64,000 nucleotides of DNA from Trichocladium uniseriatum (taxonomy: Eukaryota > Ascomycota > Sordariomycetes > Sordariales > Chaetomiaceae): NCBI GenBank assembly GCA_017139535.1, contig WOUO01000024.1:62001-126000 (forward strand). The letters run 5' to 3'. Shown here one piece after another: positions 12,050 to 23,437 of this stretch. Below the pieces are notes generated by a model. That model was not told the origin of the DNA. It saw nothing but the letters and a program-made list of their open reading frames with translations, and made no database searches. Position 1 is the first letter of the stretch. The number at the start of each line of letters is the position of its first letter. The translations under genes were made by a program, and so were the position numbers.

Positions 12050-12350
12050 TGAGTTTTTGTGGAGGGACAGTGTAGTCACATTTATGACTTTGTTATGAGA
12101 GGGGAGTTTAAGGGTATGGAAAGACATAACGGAGTCAGCTGGAGTCGTGTTTCTCAGGTGGCCTCTCTGTGCTCCACGCAAGACGGCAGGCAGCTTCTGA
12201 AGTAAACCATGACGGGGAGGAAAAGCGGGTTTTCATTGATTTTGTCGTCAGACTCTCTTGGTCCGTAATAGAACTTGTCCCGCAATAAGAAGAGATCATA
12301 CATAGTGTCTCTACCTAGTTAATGAAAACAAAGCAACATCAAGTCATTTA

Positions 12351-12949
12351 TCACCGCTTCTCTGGCGGTATCGTCCAGTTGTTCACCCCATACCACCACC
12401 GCCGCAGCCGCGCCCCGACCGTCGACCCGTGGATGCGCGCGTTCCGGTTGTAGCTTTGCCAGCCGCAGATGGCCAGGTTGTAGAGGATGCCCTGCACAAA
12501 AGGCATCATGACCTGTTGCAAACTGTGTCAGCCAATACACCATCTATGATTGGATCTGTTGAGCTAGGTGGTTGGCCTACCTGATCCCGGACCGTAATCA
12601 ACCCGACCTTCCACCACGTGTCGGCATTGCGGATGCTCGACAGGTAGCTCTGCTCGAAGCGCAGGTCGGGCATGGGCGGGAGGTGGTGGTAAGGGTTCCG
12701 CTGGCGCGGCTTGAGGCGCGAAGGGTAGAGCTCGTCGGTGGTGGCAGACTCGTTGTCGTCGTCTTGGCTGCGGCCCGAGACATAGTCGTCGTCGATGCCG
12801 CCGTCGTCGGGGTAGACGGGCTCAAGGCGGACAGGCTCCCTTTTATCGGCGGCTGTCGACGGGTTCAGGTCATGGTGCGGCGACGGGTTGCGCTGGATGT
12901 GCGCCGTTTGGATGGTCTCGGCGAGCTGGAGGGGGATCGAGTCGGCCAT
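12351..12949 (-). CDS. DUF1770 / Atg43-like small mitochondrial-outer-membrane candidate
   Basis: Exons 12581-12949 and 12351-12512 join to 176 residues. The N-terminal ~85 residues are polar and acidic. A conserved core follows, reading YHHLPPMPDLRFEQSYLSSI, and then a moderately hydrophobic helix across the splice junction (WWKVGLITVRDQ / VMMPFVQGILYNLAIWQL). The tail is basic, WTIPPEKR. This layout fits the fungal family first called DUF1770. I recall that the family includes Atg43, the fission-yeast mitophagy receptor. A YxxL stretch (YHHL) could serve as an Atg8-interacting motif, but that is inference. It is divergently arranged with eRF1. The family call is fairly confident, the mitophagy role much less so. 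Confidence 0.7.
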
Positions 12950-13607
12950 GGTGCCGGCCGTGGAATTGGTGATCCAATTCTTGTTCAGTTGTCTCGCGGT
13001 TCGAGTCGCAGGTTCCCGGGAATCGGTTCAGCGCATACGGTCAGTGCATCATAGCGGGGCCCCACAAAACAGGCCTGGCTTGGACCACTTAATGGAATAC
13101 TTGGTACGTACCGAGGTCGTCGCAACTTGGAAGTTCACTAAGACCCTGACCCGCTGTTTTCCGAGTTACAAAATACTTCCAATATCTTGTTTTCAAGTGC
13201 TGCATCTGTAGCCACTTTGTTTTGAGTAATGCCCAATTGCAGGCTAAGAAACTGTTTCCTTGCCTCGCCTTGCAGGGTGTTCAGTCTGGAGAAGCCCCAC
13301 TCAGAAACAGCCACGCGAAGCGGCCAACAAGCTTCAGCTCGGGGTCACCGACCATGGGCCAATGGTGACTCGCGTCAGGCAGCTGTGGGGCGGGGGAGCG
13401 CCACTTGGCCCCAGCCCAGAATAAAAGGCTTCACAACGCGAAACCCCTCTCAGATTCAACCCCACCAATTTCAAGAATTCCCGGGCTCCTAGAGATAACC
13501 CCTCAAGCCCTAAAAGAAACGGCACTGTTTCCCTTCTTGAGGAGGAGTTCGGCGAGTTCTACTTTTCTTTTTTTTCTGAGTCGCGTCTTTTCGTCAATTC
13601 GTTCACC
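12950..13607. promoter_or_regulatory. Divergent promoter region DUF1770-like / eRF1
   Basis: 658 bp between two start codons. On the eRF1 side a CCAAT box lies at 13359-13363 and a TATA-like AATAAAAGG at about 13420-13428, some 180 bp before the ATG. A CT-rich leader follows. No gene is seen in the interval. Confidence 0.5.
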
Positions 13608-15151
13608 ATGAGCGACGCCCAAGGCAACGAGGCGGAGAAGAACGTGAGTCCGCCGGCCCGCTTTCTTTGCGCAAGTCGCTGTGTCCGCTAACAAGATATG
13701 CCCGCCAGATCGAGATATGGAAGGTGAAGAAGCTGATTAAGCGCCTCGAGGCTGCGCGCGGAAATGGCACCAGCATGATTTCCCTCATTATCCGTACGTC
13801 GCTCTAGCTACCGTTCGCTGTGCTCGGCAAGCAGCACTAGCCCGGCCTCAAAGCGCAAAGAGCACACCGCTGATGAACCCTCCTTTGTCTCAGCGCCCAA
13901 GGATCAGATCTCTCGCGCGGCCAAGATGTTGGCTGAAGAATACGTATGTCCATTCACATGTGCATCAAGCACCTTGACGGCCACGAAAACAAGATTTTTT
14001 AACACGCGTCATAGGGTACCGCCTCCAACATCAAGTCGCGTGTCAACCGTCAGTCGGTCCTTTCCGCCATTACCTCGACCCAACAGCGCCTCAAGCTGTA
14101 CAACAAGGTTCCCCCCAATGGTCTCGTCGTCTACTGCGGCGAAATCTTGACCTCGGAAGGCAAGGAGCGCAAGGTCAATATCGACTTTGAGCCTTTCAAG
14201 CCCATCAACACCTCGCTGTACCTCTGCGACAACAAATTCCACACCGAGGCCCTCGCCGAGCTGCTCGAGTCGGATCAGAAGTTTGGGTTCATTATCATGG
14301 ACGGTAACGGAGCCCTCTTCGGCACCCTCAGCGGCAACACACGCGACGTGGTTCAGAAGTTCAGTGTCGATCTCCCCAAGAAGCACGGTCGTGGTGGTCA
14401 GTCGGCGTTGCGTTTCGCCCGTTTGAGAGAGGAGAAGCGCCACAACTACGTCCGCAAGGTCGCCGAGTTGACGGTGCAGAACTTTATCACCAACGACAAG
14501 GTCAACGTGGCCGGTATCGTCCTGGCTGGTTCGGCCGATTTCAAGAACGACCTCAACGCCTCCGACCTGTTCGACCAGCGTCTACAGGCCAAGGTCATCA
14601 AGGTTGTCGACGTGTCGTACGGTGGCGAGAACGGCTTCAACCAGGCCATTGAGCTCTCGTCCGAGACGCTCGGCAACGTCAAGTTCATCCAGGAGAAGAA
14701 GCTGATCGGCAAGTACTTTGAGGAGATTAGCCAGGACACGGGCCGCATCTGCTACGGCATCGAGGACACGCTCAAGGCGCTGGAGCTGGGTGCCGTCGAG
14801 ACGCTCATTGTGTTTGAGAACCTCGAGATTACGCGCTGGGTCCTCAAGGACAGCAACGGTGCCGAGAACATCTTGCACACGACCAAGCAGCAGGAGACGG
14901 CCAACCGCGACAAGTTCATGGACAAGGAGACGGGCCAGGAGATGGAGGTGGTGTCGCAGGAGTCGTTCCTTGAGTGGATCGCCGAGCATTACAAGGATTT
15001 CGGTACCACTCTCGAGTTCGTTTCGGACCGGTCGACCGAGGGCAACCAGTTCGTCAAGGGCTTCGGCGGCATCGGCGGCCTTCTCCGGTACAAGGTCAAC
15101 TTTGAGCAGTTGAACGAAGTGGATGACGATGATGACTACTACGACGATTGA
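13608..15151 (+). CDS. sup45: Eukaryotic peptide chain release factor 1 (eRF1)
   Basis: Exons 13608-13643, 13709-13793, 13894-13943 and 14015-15151 give 435 residues, normal for eRF1. It recognises all three stop codons and triggers peptidyl-tRNA hydrolysis with the GTPase eRF3. Visible motifs are TASNIKS (NIKS at residues 62-65, stop-codon recognition), YLCDNKF (the YxCxxxF motif), and the catalytic loop GRGGQ (GGQ at 184-186) followed by SALRFARLR. The C-terminal eRF3-binding domain ends in an acidic tail (NEVDDDDDYYDD). The first three exons are very short (12, 28 and 17 codons) and carry the N-terminal helix IEIWKVKKLIKRLEAARGNG. Start context is caccATGAG. Confidence 0.98.
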
Positions 15152-15998
15152 CAGTTTGAATCCCTCGCTGACCACGAGGGACCCGCAACCGAAGCCATCA
15201 CGTCCGAGCCGACGACACCCGCCACGCCGCGAAACCCGGGGAAGCTCCCGCCAGCCCAGCTGCGCCTCATGAAGGGCTTCACAGCAGGCCCGAGTCATGA
15301 CCACCGGGTGTCGCGTCCGAGCCCGCTTCGCTCTGTGATGATGTCTTCTTGAGTTTGTGACAAATTGGTGGGTTTCTTCGCCCTACTCGAGGTATTGACA
15401 GCTTGCTGACGGAGTTTGCAGAAGTTGCCCCGTAAGGATCGGCAAGTTGGACGGGGCCAAGAAGAATGTCATTGCAGGGCTTAAGCATGATGATTGAATG
15501 ACATGCTAGGGGACATCGGCTGGCCCGGGTCCGCGGCGGTCCTGGTACGCGGACTGCCGTGCCGAGTCAGGCGGTGTCTGTCCGGTCTTTACTATCGATT
15601 CGAGGGGTTATCGAGATTTAGAGATAGCTAGTTGCGGCCCAACACTCGTTTATGAATCCTGGTTCCGTGTGAAATGTGTGACCGAGAAGTGAGCTGAATG
15701 CGGGCTGAGCGGATAGATGCAGCAGGAACTCGAATCGGGGCCGAAGTCGGCCGAGTCCACCTGATTTTGCGGGGTTCGGGAAGAGTTTTGAAGAGCCGGC
15801 GCTCGGGTGCAGGGACGGGGGAGGTAGCGGACCGGCCCGTTACAGGGGCACCTTCGAGGCTCTGAACCGACTTCATCCCCTCTTTCTTTTACACATTCAT
15901 GACAAGCTAGTCATAATCTCCAGCCCGTCTTTTTGCTACTGTAGCACCGGCCGTCCATCCCCCTTATCCAAACATACCAAAACACTCAATTATTCAAC
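15152..15998. other. Intergenic region, no gene seen
   Basis: About 850 bp holding the eRF1 3' UTR and the prephenate dehydratase promoter. No conserved reading frame or RNA gene was recognised. Confidence 0.5.
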
Positions 15999-16100
15999 AT
16001 GGCCGCATCCACGGGGCAGGTCCAAGAGAGCCTCAACACCAAGACAACCGTCGCTTTCCTTGGCCCTGTCAACTCATACTCACACCAGGTATGAGATACG

Positions 16101-16132
<32 letters not shown>

Positions 16133-17164
16133 ATGAATGGATGACTGATCTGTACCGCACAGGCCACCAAGACCGCCTTCCCCGATGAGTCAAAGTGGCA
16201 TCTCGAGCCGACAGGCACAATAAAAGGTAGGCATTTCTCATCTTAATTGCATCCACAAGATACTAACCCCCACACAGAAGTCTTTGACCGCGTCCAAGCC
16301 CGCCACGCCCCCTACGGCGTCGTCCCCTTTGAAAACTCGACCCACGGCACCGTCACCTTCACCCTCGACGCCCTTGCCGACCGCGCGGCCGAGTATGCTG
16401 ATATCAGCGTCTGTGACGAAGTCTACCTCGACGTCCATCACTTTCTGCTCGGCCGCTTTCCGCCTTCGTCACCACCATCAAAAGAAGCGGGGGGAGATGG
16501 AGACGACCAGAAAAAGGGCGTCCCGCTCACCTCGCTCGCGCACATCCGCCGCGTGTACTCGCACCCGCAGGCGTTTGGCCAGACGGCGGGGTTTGTGCGC
16601 CGGTATCTGCCGGCGGATGTTGAGACCGTCGAGGTGAGTTCCACGAGCCGTGCCGCGCAGCTTGCGGCGGAGGACCCGGAGGGGGTCAGTGCCGCGATTG
16701 CCAGCGAGGGGGCGGGTAAGGCGATGGGGTTGGAGGTGCTTGCGAGGTGGGTGGAGGATCGGGAGGATAATACGACGCGGTTTTTCGTGTTGAAGGTTAA
16801 TGGGGGCGAGGGGGAGGGGGAGGGGGTAAGGGGGGGTGGGGAAGGGGAGGTGGAAGGGGAGGATGCGTATGGTGGGCAAAAGTACAAGTCGCTTGTGTCG
16901 TTTACGGTGCCGCACCGTCGGCCGGGGGCGTTGGCGGATGTGTTGGATTGTTTTCGGGGGAAGGGGCTCAACTTGACGAGTATCAGTAGCGTGCCGAGCC
17001 TGGTTGGGCCGTTTCAGTACTTGTTCTTTGTCGAGTTTGAGGGGAGCCGGTTTGATGACCCCGAGGGGAGGGTTAGCGGAGTGTTTGGGGACTTGGAGAG
17101 GGTTGCCGAGCGGTGGAGGTGGTTGGGCAGTTGGCGGAATCGGAGGGGTAGGGCGAGGGAGTGA
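15999..17164 (+). CDS. pha2: Prephenate dehydratase (PDT + ACT domains)
   Basis: Exons 15999-16088, 16163-16226 and 16278-17164 give 346 residues. It converts prephenate to phenylpyruvate, the committed step to phenylalanine. The N-terminal lobe starts TTVAFLGPVNSYSHQA. The active-site region has VVPFENSTHGTV (Asn-Ser-Thr triad) and the second lobe carries the TRF motif in NTTRFFVL. A Gly/Glu-rich linker at ~16800-16870 separates the C-terminal ACT domain (KSLVSFTVPHRRPGALADVL), which normally senses Phe. In that domain the usual ESRP-type motif reads SSVPS, so the arginine is absent. A Ser/Lys-rich insert near residues 115-130 (PPSSPPSKEAGGDGD) is also unusual. The first intron contains a run of 25 A. 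Identity is secure; feedback sensitivity is uncertain. Confidence 0.95.
16101..16125. repeat. Poly-A tract (A25) in the first intron of the prephenate dehydratase gene
   Basis: A mononucleotide run of 25 A lies just after the donor site in a 74-bp intron. It is probably length-variable. No function can be assigned. Confidence 0.9.
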
Positions 17165-17551
17165 ATGAGAAGGGTGAGGGAGATTATTGAGCAAGGGCAA
17201 GGCTCGGTGTTGGAGGTTGTCACTGCCGATGTATTGTGAACCTATCACACCGCTTGCTGGAGCTCGTCCCGGCAATCTTAATGGCCAATTACTCTGGGAC
17301 TAGACGTACTTCGTCCTGTCGAATCCATGGGCTGCTGAAGAAAGGAGCAAGGGGGAGGAAAGGTATACCTATAACCCTAACCCTACTTTCACTCCGTCTT
17401 CAACCGCTTGCCAATTCTCACCAAACGCGCCTTCCGTCCCACTTACAACCATCCGTCTTTCTGGACAAACAGCTCCTTCTCTAACAATTCGACTACAAAT
17501 CTTGTATTTTTATTTTTTATTTTTTTTATTAAAGCAACTCAATAAGCAATA
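17165..17551. other. Short intergenic region upstream of htd2
   Basis: 387 bp between the prephenate dehydratase stop and the Htd2 ATG. It contains the telomere-like motif listed separately and a T-rich leader (about 17503-17530). Confidence 0.6.
17372..17385. promoter_or_regulatory. Telobox-like motif (TAACCCTAACCCTA)
   Basis: Just over two tandem copies of the vertebrate/fungal telomere unit (CCCTAA on this strand) lie 168 bp upstream of the htd2 ATG. Short interstitial copies in fungal promoters can bind Tbf1/Rap1-type factors. It is too short to be a relic telomere or fusion point. Confidence 0.6.
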
Positions 17552-18840
17552 ATGCGCTCTGTAACCCTTTCCCCGTTTCTCCGTCTCCCGAGTAGACGCC
17601 GCCCTCATCTCACTTCTCCCAACAGAACCATACAAATCATTCTCAAACATGCCTACTCCTCCTCCTCCTCTTCCTCCCCGTCTCCCCCATCGTCCACCTT
17701 CAACCCGGACACCTACCTCAAACTCGCCAAGGAGAAACTCGGCTCACAAACGCCCACCTCCGTCGTCGACACCCTCGCCCCCGGCCCCTCCCACCTGCTC
17801 ACCCTGTCCCTGGAAGACTACGCCCCCTCCCTCTTCCCCAAACCCTCCCGCAAACTCTCTCGTGCGGGGACCCTCGACCTCACCCTCCCCCAGGGCCACC
17901 ACCTCGTCTACTTCCCGCCCCAGATCCCGCCGTCCAAGCTCATGTCCGACGGCACCGACCCGGCCCACTGCCCCGGCGCGCCGTTTGTGCGCCGCATGTG
18001 GGCCGGCGGTTCGGTCGTTTTTGGCGACGGGTGGGAGGACCACTTTCAGCTGGACAGGAGGCGGGCCGAGTGCATCGAGTCGGTGGGAATGCCGGAGATG
18101 AAGGCGGGGAAAGGGGAGGGCGGGGAGAAGGTGTTTGTAGATGTGACGAGGAGGTATGGGCCCGTTGTCCGGGGGCATGAGCGTCGAGGCTGGGAAGCGA
18201 CGCCGGGCATACAGGAGGTGAGGAAGTTGGTTTTTATGAGGGAGCGGGAGGAAGGGGCGGGGGTTGAGGAGGGGAAGAGGAGGGTTGTGAAAAGTATTTG
18301 TTTCCTCTCTCCTACGTTTGCCTTGTCTCTTGAGAGTGTCTCAACCTCCTAACACATTTAGTGATTGGCACCCCCGAATTCACCTTTTCCCTCATGCCAG
18401 ACGCCACCCTCCTCTTCCACTTCAGCGCTCTCAGCTACAACGCCCACGCCATCCACCTCGACCGGGACTACGCCCGCAACCGCGAAGGCTACAAGAACCT
18501 GCTCGTCCACGGCCCACTAACGCTCACCCTCATGCTCGCGGCGCTGCGGGCCTCGCTCGAGAATGTGCATCCAGAGTTGTATTCATCAGCGTTGAGGACC
18601 AACGGGCCGACGCCCTACATCAAGTCCATCGACTACCGTAACCTCGCACCGCTCTACGTGGACGAGGAGATGAGGGTGTGTGCGCGCCGGACCAAGCAGG
18701 GAGGTGACACCACAGATTGGGACGTCTGGGTTGAAGGGCCCGAGGGCGGACTCGCCGTCAAGGGAAAGGCCGTGACAACGTCGAGAACACAGGGGGGATT
18801 GAAATGGCCCAGCTCTAAACTTGGGACCAAGGTATGGTAG
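17552..18840 (+). CDS. htd2: Mitochondrial 3-hydroxyacyl-thioester dehydratase (Htd2-like)
   Basis: Exons 17552-18293 and 18362-18840 give 406 residues. The N-terminus is basic and Ser-rich without acidic residues (MRSVTLSPFLRLPSRRR), with a likely matrix-protease site near HAYSS, so it should enter mitochondria. The C-terminal half carries the hot-dog/MaoC-type dehydratase signature: FHFSALSYNAHAIHLDRDYA followed by GYKNLLVHGPLT. Htd2 removes water from 3-hydroxyacyl-ACP in mitochondrial type II fatty acid synthesis, which makes the octanoyl precursor of lipoate. The N-terminal hot-dog-like half (PPQIPPSKLMSDGTDP... RRMWAGG) matches the fungal long form. The intron removes a stop-containing stretch and its joint makes the Met codon of MIGTPEF. 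The telobox-like motif lies upstream. Confidence 0.85.
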
Positions 18841-19297
18841 GAGAAGTCGATAGCCGTTGGACGGGGCGGAATACGCATCCTGACAGCAGGGCTTAAAGGA
18901 CGCGGGAGACTACTTGTAATTAATGAGAACTAGCACAGGAACAGAAATCATAGCAGCCTTCAATGGCGCACTCCCGAACTCGGACCCAACACATCTCAGA
19001 AACTACATCGCACTCGATTACGTAGCATTATCCCTCCTAAGAAGACCCGGCCTCCGAACCTTTTAAGCAGATAAGCATTCTAAGGGTATCTAGACCATGG
19101 AAACACAGTATCCCGACAAAACGCCGACCCCCGTCCTTCCTTTCCCAAGTCGCAATACATACAATTACACCCATCAATCCAGCCCAATGCAAGACCCAAC
19201 CCCCTTCAATCAGTACAAGACCATCCCGGCCCCTATCCTGCAGTCTCATCCATCCCAACTCCAACCCATCGGCCCAGTACCACCAACCACTGGCAGC
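18841..19297. other. Convergent intergenic region, no gene seen
   Basis: 457 bp between the Htd2 stop (+) and the LRR-protein stop (-). It should hold both 3' UTRs. A small + frame at 19097-19345 is Pro/Thr-rich and overlaps the LRR gene end, so I do not call it. Confidence 0.5.
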
Positions 19298-22200
19298 CTA
19301 CACTTCAAACCCTGCCTTCCGGAAATCACTAATCATCTTCATTAACTCATCCCCATCCTCACCTCCCTCCCCTTCTCCATTCCCAATCTCAGGGAGCATC
19401 AGTCTCCCCTCCGCTCCCCCACCTCCACAGCCCTCAGGCATCGCCAACCTCTCCCCTCCCATACCAACACTGGTAGTATGATCCAAACCCTGCGCCCTTC
19501 CCTCTTGGCTAGGCTCCTCATAATAACAAGGCGTCTCCACCTCCGAGACAGGGTCCAACGTCTCTGTCGGGCTCTCGACCCCGCTCTGGATCTGGTACAA
19601 CCCCAATCCTAGTCCCTGCGGCTGTGGCTGCTGCGACTGCGGCGGTTGTGTCTGTCCCCGTCCCTGTGATTGGTACCCATAGCCATAGCCATATTCAGAA
19701 CCGGCGCCATACGGCGCAGGCAGCGACGGCGGTGCGTCGCGCTCCATTGCTGAGGAGCGGACTGTGGGGTGGGAGAATTTCAGATTCCCACTACCACTAC
19801 CAGGATTGGGCGTGGTTGCGGTGGTGGTAGAGTTGAGAGCAAACGCGGGCCACCTATCCTCGTCATCGTCCGCGCCCAGCTCGATGCCCGTGTTGCTACT
19901 ACTGGTGCTAGCAGTGCTGGTGGTGCGGCGGTGCGGATGGTGGGGGTTGGGCAGGTGGGTGGAGGAGGCGGAAGGGAGAGGGAGCGGCGGGGGGTCGTCG
20001 AGCAGGAAGAGGAGGTGCGGGTTGGGCGAGGCGGCGGCGGACGCTTCGAGGGCTGCGCGGTTCTGTCGCAGGCGGGCGTCGAGCAGGGCGAATTGGTTGT
20101 CGAGGACCGAGCGCAGAAGGGATTCCTCGCCCTTGAGGAGGTCGCGGTTGCGCGGGGCGGGTGTGGAGGTGGCGGCCGTGGAGAGGTGGGAGATGGTGCC
20201 CTGCGCGGGGATGGCCATGGACGAGTGGGTGCGCTGCAGGCCGCGGAGCATGGTCTTCCAGATGGCGCGGCGCTCGGCCGCGGGGAAAGGGAACTCGAGG
20301 AGGGTCGTGTTGTGGCCGGTGAGGCTGTCGACCAGGAACCGTAGGTTGGTGAGGTTGAGACTGTTGTCGCGGCAGTCCACGGCAAGGAGGGTGGCGTTTT
20401 CGGCGAGGACGCGGCCGATGATGCCTGCGTCTTCGTTCAGGTTCTGGTTCCGGATGCGCACGTGTGTCATGGTCTTGTTGTCGGCCAGCCCGCTCAGGGA
20501 GCGGCCGAACCCCTTGGGTAGCTGGCCGTCGTCGAGCTTGCCGCTGTACCCAGACAGGTCAAGACACTTGATGGACGCATTGCGGGCGAAGAAGTCGTGT
20601 AGCGTCGTGACAAGTTCTTCAGAGCATGGCCCGTGAGCCGAAGGAGACGGTGCGGTGCCTGCGAGGCTGAGCAGCAGGAGGTGTTGTGTCCCAGTCAGTG
20701 CTTTGATCAGAGACAAGTAGCTGCTCTCCTCTTTGAACTCCATCATCTCCAGGTACAAACCCGCAGGGCCCTTTTGCTGGTGGATGGCGTCCACCAGGTC
20801 TTCAATGCCGTCCTCAATGGGGTTGCTGCTGAGGCACAGATGCAGGCCCCGGTTCTCGCCGATTGCGTGGAAGAGTCTGGCCGCCTGGGTCCCGTTTATC
20901 CCGCAGTTGTTAAGCGCGAGCTTGCGGAATTTTGACGGCATTTGCTGATCCAGCATCCAGCTTCGGTAGCCTAAAAACCGCTCCAAGTCGAGTAACGTCG
21001 CTTCGTCGAGCTGCGAACAGAGTCAATACATTTGAGCCCACAGCGATAGACTCCAGACTGACCTTGTAGCCCGAGATGTCAAGCTCCTCGAGCGTCTCGA
21101 CATGCTGCAGCGTCTCAAATGGGAGCAGCGAGCCCTCCATATAGCTGTCGGCTTTGATACTGCCGCTCAGGTTCAGCTCCCTGATATGGGTGAGATACTC
21201 GAGCAGGCTGGGCAAGAAGCGGGCTGGCAGGCGCCCGGGGTTCCCGGATATGGACAGGGACTCGAGCAATTCGGCACGTCCCGAGAGAGGCGCGACGACC
21301 ATGTCTCGCAGACTGAGGTCGTCGAGGCCGCAGGAGGATACGTCGAGGGCGTGGATCGCCCCGGTCTTCATTGTCTCGGCTGCAAGAGTCAGCTTACAAG
21401 CTAACTAGATTCGGGCAGGTAAATTGATTCTTACAGAGGTCGTCAATGTCAGCCTGCGGCAGCATATTGCCGGCGAGAATCAGGTGGTTGCACTTTGTGA
21501 CTCCAGCCCTCAGCAGGTGGAGGATAGGCGCAAGGAACTGGAGGCTGGGGACCTGGGTGCGATTTCGCCCCGAGAGCGACTTGGCACAGTTCCTGAGGTC
21601 GATCTGGCGGATCGTCTCAGAGCAAAAGGCAAGCGCGTGGAATTCCTGATGCAGTAGCGGGCTGTTTCGCAGCGTCTCAACCTCCTCGGGGTCAAGAGCA
21701 ACGCCTGGGATACGGTTAGTAAATTTCAAGCCGAACAGATCCTAACATCCTCTTACAATTCCGGCTCAGATACGCCGCATTCGTCTTTTTGGAGGGATCA
21801 TCCTCCAGTCCGTATAGTACCGACAAATCGACATCTTTAAAGGACAACGAGTTGAAGTAGTCATTGTACCGCAGCGCGCGCAGGACGGCGAGGAGCTGCA
21901 GCGCCGAATACCGTTTGGCGGGCAGGAGACGAAACTCGGGGGCGAATCGTGTTTTCCAGTTGATTTCCCAGTCGACAGGCTCGCAGCGATAGGCGGCGAG
22001 ATATGCGTCGAGGGTCTGCCGGAAGCTCCCAAAGTCCTCTCTCGATGCAAGAAACTGTGTCTCTTTGAGACCCGAGACGTGGAAGATCTCCCTACTCTGC
22101 CACAGCTGCGGCCAGGAGGGTTTGAGAAAGCGGTCGGCGGTGCCAAAGACACGGATGATCTGCCGGTAGTAGCGGCTCGCGAGTTGAAGCACGACCGGGG

Positions 22201-23437
22201 TTTTGAAGGGGTCGCTAGTCACGTCAGCTTGATTGGCCCTCTGGCAGTTTCAGCAAATATCAGCTTACCGGAAGGTGATATTGAATCGTTCCTCATGAAC
22301 AACTAACTCCCCGTTGAAGGTCTCCAATGCGACCAATCCGTACGATTTGTGACGGCAAACAAGCTCACCTCCCTTCACCTTCTGGATCTCAACAAGATGG
22401 CAGAGGTAGGTGCCAACTACGAGGTAGAAGGCCGAATATTCCTGGGGCTTCTTTGCAGCATCCTCGACCTTGTGTGTGTATTCCTTCCTTGTGCTCCCAC
22501 GTGGCACGACGGGGAAGATCTCTGGCTTGCGGTGTTGAAATCTCGGTTCCTCGGCCTCGTTTATCCTGTTCAGCATGCCCTCGGCATCTCGGCACTGGCG
22601 AGCAGAGCCATCCTCTTCTGGCTGGCTGGCCCGCATGGCTCTCGTGAGGTGGCTCATCAGCGCATAGCATTCGGTGGGCTGGCTGAAGAAGAAATCGGAG
22701 CGGAAGAATCCGTGGCCGGAGAGGGGGTTCCTCGACCAGACCTCGAACCCAAACGACGGTCGTGTACTTTCTGCAATCAGTACCGAGACGATTGCGGCCA
22801 CGGGTATGACGAGCTGCGGGTCGGCCCCAGAGCTGCTGCTTTCTCGTTTGTGTCCTTCTGCTGCGAGTGCCGGGAACAGGGCGAGGGCATCGGCGCGGCT
22901 TTTCATCTTGACTAGGTAGTCTGTCGTCACGACCAGGTATGGAGTCTTAGTCTTGAGGAGGTGCGAGTCGGCCTCGAGCGGAGCAGCTCCTTCGACGTGC
23001 TGCGACTTCCAGTCGATCGGCGAAGGCGAGCCGGCCGCGGCCAAGCTGAGACTATCAGCGGTCGAGTGTCGGCTGTGGTCCGAGATGACTGAGCCCCGGC
23101 GGCTGGGAGGGTTTAATTGATTCGACGCAGAGGAGAGCGGCCTCGACTTGGATATCTTTCGGGAATGGGAACGGGTGCTGGCGTTCTCGGGGATCGAATG
23201 GATCGAATCCCGCTCCTTGTGGTCCTTGCTGCTGCTGAAGGAGCGCCATCCTTTGATGGAGGAGAGCGAAAAGGCCCTGCTATGGCTGTCGTCGTTGGTG
23301 GTTGTCGGTGAGCCCGAAACTGGTGTCACGGAGATGGGAATGGAATCGGATCCGTTCGGTTCGGGCACGGCCAAGGCCTTCTTCGGGCCGGTCCTCTTCT
23401 TGACGGCCAGGCCTAAAGAAGCCGTCATGTTGGGCAT
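19298..23437 (-). CDS. Large PH-like / leucine-rich-repeat (RNI-like) protein
   Basis: Exons 22269-23437, 21757-22214, 21435-21704, 21063-21379 and 19298-21010 join in frame to 1308 residues. The first ~150 residues are Ser-rich and disordered. Residues ~155-385 contain two PH-like stretches, one around LLKTKTPYLVVTTDYLVKMK and one around YSAFYLVVGTYLCHLVEIQK. From about residue 540 to 980 there are leucine-rich repeats of the ribonuclease-inhibitor type, such as HALDVSSCGLDD, ESLSISGNPGRL, IRELNLSGSIK and FRKLALNNCGING. The tail is low complexity (Pro, Ser, Gly, Gln). PH followed by RNI-type LRRs recalls CARMIL-type cortical actin regulators, but that link is inference. The start at 23435-23437 opens the frame, and another Met lies three residues later. 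Function is unassigned. Confidence 0.8.

Noticed and set aside
10685..12181. 498-codon open frame on the minus strand
   Set aside because: It is antisense to the WHIM protein gene, whose Asp/Glu/Lys-rich codons rarely create stops on the other strand. Its Arg/Leu/Val-rich product has no domain.
17360..17390. Relic telomere or chromosome-fusion point
   Set aside because: Only just over two repeat units are present and ordinary single-copy genes lie on both sides, so a promoter motif is a better explanation.
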